From: an uncultured Porphyromonadaceae bacterium
GTDB taxonomy: Bacteria; Bacteroidota; Bacteroidia; Bacteroidales; Muribaculaceae
DNA length: 64,000 nucleotides
Direction: 5' to 3'
Assembly (NCBI GenBank): GCA_947643665.1
Contig: CANRWW010000008.1
Span: 16,039-80,038, forward strand
In this document: positions 16,940-24,629 of the stretch, in pieces
How the letters are laid out: each line of letters begins with the position of its first letter
Position numbering within the stretch: the stretch's first letter is position 1
Notes under the pieces: model-generated
The model's input: the letters and a program-made list of their open reading frames with translations, nothing else
The model's database searches: none
Told to the model about the DNA's origin: nothing
Position numbers and translations under genes: made by a program

Positions 16940-18616
16940 TCACGAATAAAGGAAACGCTTGATTGACTTTTTAGGCGTTTTTTCAAATTCGTGGGGTGTA
17001 AGCTGCACATGGTCCACTTTTTCATAAGGGGCCACAAGGGCATTAAGCTCTACACGGTTATGCTCCATGATTTCATGAAGCTGTGCGACTTCAACGCCAT
17101 CGGCGTCCATACGCTCATAATCAGGGTATACAAGCGCTGTCAGACCTTTTCCACGCTCCACGACAAGACTCTCAGACACATAAGGCATATTGTTTAGTTT
17201 AGCTTCTATTTCTTCCGGATAGATATTCTGCCCCGAAGCACTGAGTATCATGGTCTTATAACGTCCCTTTATAAATAATGTGCCATCGGCGGATCGTGTG
17301 CCCATGTCCCCTGTATGAAGCCATCCGTCAGCATCAATGGTCTGCTCTGTTATATCAGGACTTTTATAATATCCCTTCATACGGTTCTGTCCACGCACAC
17401 ATATTTCTCCAGCGATATTCTCAGGATCATCGCTGACAATCTTGCTTTCCATATTGGGCAGAGTGCGTCCGCAGCTGGTAGGTACAAACTCACGCCACGG
17501 CGTATAACTTATCAGAGGGCCGCACTCGGTCATGCCATATCCTACGGTGAACGGGAATTTTATCTTATGGAGAAATGCCTCAACCTCTCCATTAAGGGGA
17601 GCACCCCCGATAATCACCTCTTCAAATTCTCCACCGAACGCCTCCACCAACTTGTTGCGTATCTTGGCATATATGGCACCGTCAATAAGCGGAAGGGCAA
17701 GCGCCCATCTTATGGCACGCCGTGTGATCATCGGCACAATCTGTTTGCGATATATCTTCTCAAGAATCAAAGGCACACAGATAACCAGGTTAGGACGCAC
17801 CTGGGCCATTGCGGCAAGCAGAAGACGGGGAGTGGGAGTTTTTCCGAAAAGCGTCACGAACGTACCTACCGCAAGCGGCACAAGCATATCGAAAGCACAT
17901 CCGTAGGCATGCGCCAGAGGCAGGAACGACAGCGCGCGCGAGCCTTCGTAATGGAGACGCGACTGGACACCGAACATCACATTGCCGCAAACGTTGTCAA
18001 AAGTCAGCATCACACCTTTGGAGAACCCCGTGGTGCCGGATGTATAGTTTATAATAGCTGTAGCATCCTTGTCAACCTCCGGATATCTTACATCCTCCGG
18101 ATTAAAACCGCTTTTATATACGGAACGGAAACGGCGTGTCAGATTCCGCACCACACGCTCTACAGGAGCTTCACCGCCAGCGGTACGCTCTGCAAGCACA
18201 TGACGCGTCTCAAGGGAAATAACAGATTTCAGACCTGGCATGCGGTCAAATTCATAAGTCTCCCATATTGACTGGCTGATAAACAACAACGACGCACCGC
18301 TATGGTTTATAATGTGCATTGCGTCATGCGGGTTGAAATCGGCAAGAATCGGCACTATCGTAGCCCCGTAGGTTATAGTCGCCATGAAACACATTACCCA
18401 TGTGGGCGAATTTTTGCCAAGAAGCGCCACTTTATCCCCCTTTTTGATTCCGATTTGTTGGTAAAAGAGGTGTATACGGGCAATACGGCGAGCCATTTCG
18501 CCATAACTCAGAATTTCGTCGGAGCCATATTCAGTCAACGCAGGCAACGACCAGTTGTCACGGAAACTTTGCTGATAAACCTGAAGTATATCAGCCTGGT
18601 ATGATTTATTTTCCAT
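16940..18616 (-). CDS. AMP-binding long-chain acyl-CoA synthetase, 558 aa
   Basis: ANL-superfamily adenylating enzyme predicted to activate fatty acids to acyl-CoA. The P-loop-like motif INYTSGTTGFSKG, the GYGMTECGPL motif, the HTGDMG motif and the C-terminal hinge/KGRYKTMI with EIEAKLN are all present. The family-typical KTPKKSIKRFLY lysine region is at the very end. Length matches bacterial FadD-like ligases. Possible uses are recycling of membrane fatty acids or activating host lipids. It is a monocistron with promoter at 18732-18763. Confidence 0.85.
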   Translation of the reverse strand: MENKSYQADILQVYQQSFRDNWSLPALTEYGSDEILSYGEMARRIARIHLFYQQIGIKKGDKVALLGKNSPTWVMCFMATITYGATIVPILADFNPHDAMHIINHSGASLLFISQSIWETYEFDRMPGLKSVISLETRHVLAERTAGGEAPVERVVRNLTRRFRSVYKSGFNPEDVRYPEVDKDATAIINYTSGTTGFSKGVMLTFDNVCGNVMFGVQSRLHYEGSRALSFLPLAHAYGCAFDMLVPLAVGTFVTLFGKTPTPRLLLAAMAQVRPNLVICVPLILEKIYRKQIVPMITRRAIRWALALPLIDGAIYAKIRNKLVEAFGGEFEEVIIGGAPLNGEVEAFLHKIKFPFTVGYGMTECGPLISYTPWREFVPTSCGRTLPNMESKIVSDDPENIAGEICVRGQNRMKGYYKSPDITEQTIDADGWLHTGDMGTRSADGTLFIKGRYKTMILSASGQNIYPEEIEAKLNNMPYVSESLVVERGKGLTALVYPDYERMDADGVEVAQLHEIMEHNRVELNALVAPYEKVDHVQLTPHEFEKTPKKSIKRFLYS

Positions 18617-18731
18617 TACTCGTAAGATCTTTTCGCATCCTTTTCAAAAACTGCCCGCTTTACGACAGCCCATGGTATTCAAACCACCGAAAAGGCCAAT
18701 TGGTTATAAACAAACGCGAATTTTCCTGTGC

Positions 18732-18763
18732 CAAATTTACGACATATTTTCAATACAGCCAAA
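18732..18763 (-). promoter_or_regulatory. Promoter of the acyl-CoA synthetase gene
   Basis: The minus strand has TAAATTTG (-7) at 18732-18739 and TTTG (-33) at 18760-18763, 20 nt apart, a good Bacteroidota-type promoter. Confidence 0.6.
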
Positions 18764-18781
18764 ACTGGCATAAATTACAAG

Positions 18782-18812
18782 TTGTGGAGATAATGGTTTT
18801 TGACTATTTTTG
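18782..18812 (+). promoter_or_regulatory. Promoter of the porE-like gene
   Basis: TTG at 18782-18784 (-33), 20-nt spacer, TATTTTTG at 18805-18812 (-7). The leader to the ATG at 18888 is about 70 nt. Confidence 0.6.
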
Positions 18813-18887
18813 CAGCAGAAAGACCGCTAAAGGGAATTAGTTGTTTTCAAAGGCAATTAAGCATGCCTCCCGGTCGTTATAATTATT

Positions 18888-20909
18888 ATGAAGACTGATA
18901 AATTGAGAATTTCTGACACGGCAATCATAAGAAAGGTTATTTCAGTAATTTTACCGGTACTGGTATCTGCGTTAATGCTGCCTGTTATCAGTTCCTGCGG
19001 CGCGAAACTGTCTGTTGCCAACGAACAGTTTGAGCGCGGCGAATATTTCGATGCATCAAAAACCTACCGCAAGGTCTACAACAAACTGACCAAACGTGAG
19101 CAGAGGCCACAACGCGGAGTGGTCGCATATCAGATGGGGTTATGTTATGACAAACTTGGCATGAGTGCCCGCGCCTCATCAGCCTTTGCCAACGCCATAC
19201 GCTATGAATACCCCGACAGCACAGCCATACTGCTTATGGCAAAGGCTCTTCAGGAGGAGGGGAAATATGCGCAGGCACAGAAAGCCTATGAAGATTATCT
19301 TGCACTGGATCCGGAAAACGCCGTCGCCGCCAACGGACTTGCCGGATGCAGATTCGCACTCGCACAAAAAGGCAACCCGACACGATATGTGGTAAAAAAC
19401 GCGAAACTGTTCAACTCCCGCCGCGCCGATTTCGCCCCGATGTTCATAGATCCGGCACAGGCCGACGTGCTTTATTTCACCACGACAAACGAAAAAGTCA
19501 CCGGTAATCAGAAAAGCGAAATAACCGGCATGAAAAAAAGCGATGTATGGATGGCACGCAAAAATGAAAAAGGTGAATGGCAACGTCCAGAAGCCGTAGA
19601 AGGGGAACTGAACACCGAGTTTGACGAAGGGATAGTTTCGTTCAGCCCAGACGGCTCCACCATGTATCTCACCAAGGCACGGCGCGAACCTAATTCACAC
19701 ACCGGAGTGGAAATTTTCACCTCCCAGCGTTCAGATGCAAAATGGAGCGCACCCGTAAAATACGACATCACATCAGACACCATATCAAGCTACGGGCACC
19801 CGGCAGTCTCGCCCGACGGCAACTGGCTTTACTTCACTTCCGACATGCCGGGAGGCGCCGGGGGAAAAGACCTGTGGCGCATCAATCTGCGTGAACGGCA
19901 GGGGTCGCTTGAAAATCTTGGGGAATTTATCAATACCCCGGGCGACGAGATGTTCCCCTACGTGCGCACAGATTCCATACTGTATTTTGCCTCAGACGGC
20001 CATCCAGGTTTCGGCGGACTTGACATTTTCCGTGCCACACTCACCCCGTCGGGAGGATGGAAAGTAGAAAACATGGGAGCACCTATGAATTCCCCGGCAG
20101 ACGATTTCGGCATCACATTCGGAAAGGGTGAAAGCGGGTATTTCAGTTCCAACCGCACCGACGGACGCGGATATGACCATATCTATTCTTTCGAATTACC
20201 AGAACTGCAGATATGGATATCCGGATGGGTGCTTGACAAAGATGAGGAACCTGTGCCAAACGCCGTAATACGCATCGTTGGCAACGACGGAAGCAACCAG
20301 AAAGCATTGGCTAAACCAGACGGCACTTTCCGCTTCCCCTTGGAAAGAGGCATAAGCTATGTGATGCTCGCAGGAGCACAGGGCTATCTCAACGCAAAAC
20401 AGGAATTCACGTCAGACACTGCCGAAGAGGATGCGGAGTATGGGGTAGACTTCATTCTGGCTTCCATCAACAAACCTGTTGTCATTGACAATATCTTCTA
20501 TGATTTCGACAAGGCAACCCTTCGTCCCGAATCCAAGACCGGCCTTGACGAAATGGCCCAAGTGTTACGCGACAATCCAAATGTGACCATAGAAATGGCC
20601 TCGCATACAGACCGGTGGGGATCAGAAGAATACAACATAGACCTTTCCGGACGACGTGCAAAGTCAGTAATAGATTATTTGATATCGGTAGGCATAACAC
20701 CTGACCGCCTGCAAAGCCAGGGATACGGCAAAAGCCGGCCGAAAACAATAACAAAGAAACTGGCACGGCTATATCCACAATTCAAGGAAGGCGATGTGCT
20801 GACTCCCGAATTCATAGAGCAACTCCCCGAAGCAGACCAGGAGGTGGCAGACCAGATCAACCGCCGTACCGAATTCCAGGTACTCTCCATAGATTATAAC
20901 ATGTTTTGA
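18888..20909 (+). CDS. porE: PorE-like TPR / beta-propeller / OmpA lipoprotein, 673 aa
   Basis: N-terminal signal with a lipobox-like LPVISSC (Cys near residue 37). TPR-like repeats follow (residues ~45-165: NEQFERGEYFDASKTYRKVY, KAYEDYLALDPENA), then a PD40/WD40-type propeller (~170-450; FSPDGSTMYLT, VSPDGNWLYFTSDMPGG, FSSNRTDGRGYDHI), a carboxypeptidase-regulatory-like module (~455-525) and a C-terminal OmpA peptidoglycan-binding domain (YDFDKATLRPES, ASHTDRWGSEEYN, LSGRRAKSVIDYL). Length and domain order match P. gingivalis PorE (PG1058), a T9SS component that anchors the machinery to peptidoglycan. The match is from memory of the architecture. It begins a run with GSCFA and murF-alr. Confidence 0.75.
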   Translation: MKTDKLRISDTAIIRKVISVILPVLVSALMLPVISSCGAKLSVANEQFERGEYFDASKTYRKVYNKLTKREQRPQRGVVAYQMGLCYDKLGMSARASSAFANAIRYEYPDSTAILLMAKALQEEGKYAQAQKAYEDYLALDPENAVAANGLAGCRFALAQKGNPTRYVVKNAKLFNSRRADFAPMFIDPAQADVLYFTTTNEKVTGNQKSEITGMKKSDVWMARKNEKGEWQRPEAVEGELNTEFDEGIVSFSPDGSTMYLTKARREPNSHTGVEIFTSQRSDAKWSAPVKYDITSDTISSYGHPAVSPDGNWLYFTSDMPGGAGGKDLWRINLRERQGSLENLGEFINTPGDEMFPYVRTDSILYFASDGHPGFGGLDIFRATLTPSGGWKVENMGAPMNSPADDFGITFGKGESGYFSSNRTDGRGYDHIYSFELPELQIWISGWVLDKDEEPVPNAVIRIVGNDGSNQKALAKPDGTFRFPLERGISYVMLAGAQGYLNAKQEFTSDTAEEDAEYGVDFILASINKPVVIDNIFYDFDKATLRPESKTGLDEMAQVLRDNPNVTIEMASHTDRWGSEEYNIDLSGRRAKSVIDYLISVGITPDRLQSQGYGKSRPKTITKKLARLYPQFKEGDVLTPEFIEQLPEADQEVADQINRRTEFQVLSIDYNMF

Positions 20910-20926
20910 AACATTGACCACTACTG

Positions 20927-21790
20927 ATGGATAAGTTTTTCACAAGGGTGACCATTGAGCCATCAGCCACAAAAATATCCCGTGATGAGGCAGTATGGAC
21001 CATCGGCTCATGCTTTTCCGACGAAATCGGGCGCCGCATGGAAGAAAGCGGTTTCAACATACGCCCCAATCCACTGGGCACACTTTTCAATCCGGCATCA
21101 ATCTGCCGGCAACTCAGACGGGTTGCAGAAGGGAAACCATATGACTTTACTGAACTTTACGAGCACAACGGCCTTTGGCACAGCCATGACTTCCACGGCT
21201 CCTTTTCAGCGACGGAAGCCACAGACGCCCTAAGGAAGATAAACCATGCCATAGGTTCACTGCATGCCGGACTGCCATCTCTGCGGCATCTTATACTTAC
21301 CTTAGGATCGGCGCACGCTTTCATATCAAAAGATACCGGCTGCGTCGTGGCAAACTGCCACAAACTCCCTCCCGACCGTTTTGACGTGACAGACCTTGAC
21401 ACGGGGAGTATTGCGGCGGACTTGGGTGAGACGCTTAAGCTCCTGCGCAGCCATGCGCCACAGCTTGAAGTAATAATTACCGTAAGTCCGGTACGCCACA
21501 AGGCATACGGCCTGCACACCGACAAACTGTCAAAAGCGCGCCTGCTCCTTGCCGCCGACATCCTGTGCTCACACGGCGATGCCACATATTTTCCGGCATA
21601 TGAAATAATGAACGACGAGCTGCGTGATTACCGGTTTTATGCATCAGATATGGTCCATCCGTCTGATCCTGCGGCAGAGCATATCTACACCCACTTTGCC
21701 GAAACATTTTTCACACCCGCCACCATCAACGACGCCGCGCGTTCACGCAAAGAAGCCAGAAGACTCAGGCATAGGCCGCTCCACGAATAA
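20927..21790 (+). CDS. GSCFA-domain protein, 287 aa
   Basis: GSCFA family, named after its conserved motif, seen here as WTIGSCFSDEIGRRM near residue 25. The region NPLGTLFNPASI, the HSHDFHGSFSATEATDAL stretch and the C-terminal MVHPSD also fit. The fold is related to SGNH/GDSL hydrolases; the biochemical role is uncharacterised. It starts 17 nt after the porE-like gene and 71 nt before murF-alr, the same neighbour seen in other Bacteroidales, which hints at an envelope or cell-wall function. Confidence 0.85.
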   Translation: MDKFFTRVTIEPSATKISRDEAVWTIGSCFSDEIGRRMEESGFNIRPNPLGTLFNPASICRQLRRVAEGKPYDFTELYEHNGLWHSHDFHGSFSATEATDALRKINHAIGSLHAGLPSLRHLILTLGSAHAFISKDTGCVVANCHKLPPDRFDVTDLDTGSIAADLGETLKLLRSHAPQLEVIITVSPVRHKAYGLHTDKLSKARLLLAADILCSHGDATYFPAYEIMNDELRDYRFYASDMVHPSDPAAEHIYTHFAETFFTPATINDAARSRKEARRLRHRPLHE

Positions 21791-21861
21791 CAACCGGTGG
21801 CCCGGAAATCACAAACCGGCATACCCCCCGATATTAACAACTATCATTAACACCATCAACC

Positions 21862-24324
21862 GTGTCATACATTCTTTCAGACATAAGCGCCATACTCTCA
21901 GACATACCACAACCGCGAGACCTGAACTCACCAAGCAGAATAATCAACACATTGCTTACAGACAGCCGTTCACTGATCGATCCCGCACACAGCCTGTTTT
22001 TCTCCCTGCGCACACAGCGTGCCGACGGGCACAGCTACATCGGCGAACTTTATGGCTGTGGGGCAAGGGCATTCGTTGTCGAAACAGATTTCATGCATGC
22101 CGGCCAGTATCCTGAAGCCGACTTCATCGTAGTGGAGTCTACTTACGACGCACTCTTGGCGGTAGCTGCCGCAAACAGACGTGCCAATCCCACTCCGTCT
22201 ATCGCCATAACCGGCTCACGCGGCAAAACGCTGGTCAAAGAATGGCTCTACCTGCTGCTGCGCGACAACTACCGCATAAGCCGTTCGCCACGTAGCTTCA
22301 ATTCACAGATAGGAGTGCCACTTTCAATATGGCAATTTAACAGCGAGACATCGCTTGGCATCATTGAGGCTGGCATATCGGCCACCGGTGAAATGAAACG
22401 GCTGGAAAGCGTGATACGCCCCGACATCGTAATACTCACATCCATAGCATCGGACCACAACGAAGGTTTTGCAGACATTCACGAAAAAATCAGGGAAAAA
22501 CTACTTCTGGCAAGCCATGCCACCACTTTGATATATCCGGCAGATGATCCGCTCGTTGTGGAGGCGGTAGAGGAGATGAGTGCGTGCGGGACATTGCCGC
22601 CGGGGCTTGTTAAAATAGATTCTGCCGGATACCTCCCACAGATAGAGAGCGGGGATTTACCCATGCTCTCCCTGCCATGGGAACGCCGCAATGCCGCCAC
22701 ATGCCTTGCTGCCTTGGTCGCCCTGGGGTTCAGACAAGAAGAGGCCCTTGACCGTATCCATCGCCTGCGCAAAATGGGCACACGCCTGAAAGTAACCAAT
22801 GGCGTAAACCACAACCTGCTCATAACAGACGATTACCTGTGCGATCTCCATTCCCTCTCACCCGCGCTTGATTTCATGGCAAGACGCGCCACACCGGATC
22901 GGTCCACAGCATTAATAATCACCGATATGGACCATGAAGCAGCCACAACGGAGGAAACTTATTCCGAACTGGGACGGTTATGCGACATGAGAAAAATCGG
23001 CACAATCATCGGAATAGGTCCCGAGATCTCCAACAACACAATCCGACAAGGCAAAAACGACCGTTTTTTCACCTCTGTGGAGGAAGCTGCCACAGCCCTG
23101 TCAACCACCGACTTCGACCACCAGCTGATATTGCTTAAAGGCTCACCGGAAATGCCCCTTGACCGCATCACGCACATGCTTGAGGCACGCACACATGAGA
23201 CTGTGCTTGAAGTGAACCTTGATGCGCTGGTAAACAACTTCAATTTCTACCGTTCACGCCTCCATCCCGAAACCGGAATAATAGCCATGGTAAAAGCCTC
23301 AGGCTACGGGGCGGGGTCCTACGAACTCGCCAAAACCCTGCAAAGCGCAGGGGCTGCATACCTTGCCGTGGCTGTGCTGGACGAAGGCATCGACCTGCGC
23401 AACGCCGGGATAACCATGCCCATAATGGTCTTGAATCCCAAAGTGCTCAATTACCGGCAGTTGTTCAGCTACCGGCTTGAACCTGAAATTTTCAGCTTTG
23501 ACATACTGCACGAAATAATCTGCCATGCAAGGCGCCTGGGAGTAACCGATTATCCGGTACACATCAAACTTGACACCGGCATGCACCGCCTCGGTTTCCT
23601 TGAAAAAGACCTGCCTGCGGTAATTGAAATAATAAAAGGACAAAACAATATCAAGATCGCATCTGTCTTCTCACATCTTGCGACAGCCGACTGTCCGGAC
23701 ATGGACGACTACACGGAAATGCAGTTAAGCCTGTTCGACCGCAACTCACGTACTATTTTAGATGCATTTCCCAATTACCGCATCAAACGCCACATCCTCA
23801 ATACCGCAGGCATAATACGCTACCCGCAATACCAGTATGACCTGGTACGTCCTGGACTGGGATTATACGGCGTACCTACACTGCGCGACGGTTCAGAGGC
23901 TTCCCTGAGACAGGTATCCACCCTCAGCACCATAATAATATCAATCAAGGAGTGGGAAGCCGGAACCACCATCGGCTATGGACGACGGGGAGTGCTCAGG
24001 CGCCGCAGCCGCATAGCCACCATCCCTATCGGATATGCCGACGGCATAAACCGGCGAATGGGGTGCGGCACGGTAAGTTTTCTCGTAAACGGGCACCCCT
24101 GCCCCACCGTAGGCAGCATATGCATGGATATATGCATGATTGACATTACAGACGCCCCTGCTTCAGACGGCAATAAGGCCGGCCATCCAGAAGTAGGAGA
24201 CAAAGTTGTGATCTTCTCCCCAGACAATCCAGTGACTCCTATGGCAGACAGCCTCGGCACAATACCTTATGAACTGCTCACATCTGTCAGCCCACGTGTG
24301 AGAAGGTTGTATTACACCGAATGA
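21862..24324 (+). CDS. murF-alr: Bifunctional MurF ligase / alanine racemase, 820 aa
   Basis: Fusion of UDP-MurNAc-tripeptide:D-alanyl-D-alanine ligase (residues ~1-455) and PLP-dependent alanine racemase (~455-820), so one protein makes D-Ala and uses D-Ala-D-Ala in peptidoglycan synthesis. The Mur ligase ATP motif is ITGSRGKTLVKEW (Arg replaces the usual Asn). The racemase PLP lysine is K478 in MVKASGYGAG and the opposing catalytic tyrosine is Y706 in TIGYGRRG. The start is GTG at 21862 (VSYILSDISAIL). Such fusions are characteristic of Bacteroidota. A terminator follows at 24368. Confidence 0.93.
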   Translation: MSYILSDISAILSDIPQPRDLNSPSRIINTLLTDSRSLIDPAHSLFFSLRTQRADGHSYIGELYGCGARAFVVETDFMHAGQYPEADFIVVESTYDALLAVAAANRRANPTPSIAITGSRGKTLVKEWLYLLLRDNYRISRSPRSFNSQIGVPLSIWQFNSETSLGIIEAGISATGEMKRLESVIRPDIVILTSIASDHNEGFADIHEKIREKLLLASHATTLIYPADDPLVVEAVEEMSACGTLPPGLVKIDSAGYLPQIESGDLPMLSLPWERRNAATCLAALVALGFRQEEALDRIHRLRKMGTRLKVTNGVNHNLLITDDYLCDLHSLSPALDFMARRATPDRSTALIITDMDHEAATTEETYSELGRLCDMRKIGTIIGIGPEISNNTIRQGKNDRFFTSVEEAATALSTTDFDHQLILLKGSPEMPLDRITHMLEARTHETVLEVNLDALVNNFNFYRSRLHPETGIIAMVKASGYGAGSYELAKTLQSAGAAYLAVAVLDEGIDLRNAGITMPIMVLNPKVLNYRQLFSYRLEPEIFSFDILHEIICHARRLGVTDYPVHIKLDTGMHRLGFLEKDLPAVIEIIKGQNNIKIASVFSHLATADCPDMDDYTEMQLSLFDRNSRTILDAFPNYRIKRHILNTAGIIRYPQYQYDLVRPGLGLYGVPTLRDGSEASLRQVSTLSTIIISIKEWEAGTTIGYGRRGVLRRRSRIATIPIGYADGINRRMGCGTVSFLVNGHPCPTVGSICMDICMIDITDAPASDGNKAGHPEVGDKVVIFSPDNPVTPMADSLGTIPYELLTSVSPRVRRLYYTE

Positions 24325-24367
24325 TACTGTCTATTCCCGTCCTTCCAAACGGCACATAGATATTTAG

Positions 24368-24414
24368 GCGCCGGCAATCCGACTTTGACATGACGGATTT
24401 GCCGGCGCTTCTTC
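24368..24414 (+). terminator. Intrinsic terminator after murF-alr
   Basis: GCGCCGGCAATCCG (24368-) pairs with CGGATT-T-GCCGGCGC (-24408), one bulged T, followed by TTCTTC. The rest of the 24325-24629 gap holds the promoter of the next gene and AT-rich sequence. Confidence 0.75.
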
Positions 24415-24503
24415 AAATCAGCCATTCCACCCAAGGTTACAGTTGTTTTCAAAGGCCCTATATACCATATAATCAAGAATAAAGAAAATAAATTTAATAT
24501 CTT

Positions 24504-24534
24504 TTTGGGAATAATGGAAATTTTTATAATTTTG
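24504..24534 (+). promoter_or_regulatory. Consensus promoter of the 906-aa secreted protein gene
   Basis: TTTG (24504-24507), exactly 19 nt, then TAATTTTG (24527-24534), a full match to the Bacteroidota -33/-7 consensus. The 5' leader is about 90 nt. Confidence 0.75.
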
Positions 24535-24629
24535 CGGCGGCAGTGCGCGAAATAACACACTAATACAAGAATACAAGCATAATCAAAACAATAAAACTTT
24601 AAATCAATTAATACCAATTCAAAATTCTT

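Noticed and set aside
17315..18271. Long plus-strand frame (318 codons) opposite the acyl-CoA synthetase
   Set aside because: It is an antisense shadow of a clearly conserved gene, with no domain of its own.
24325..24629. Minus-strand 101-codon frame at 24312-24617
   Set aside because: It crosses the murF-alr terminator and the promoter of the next gene and has no recognisable features.
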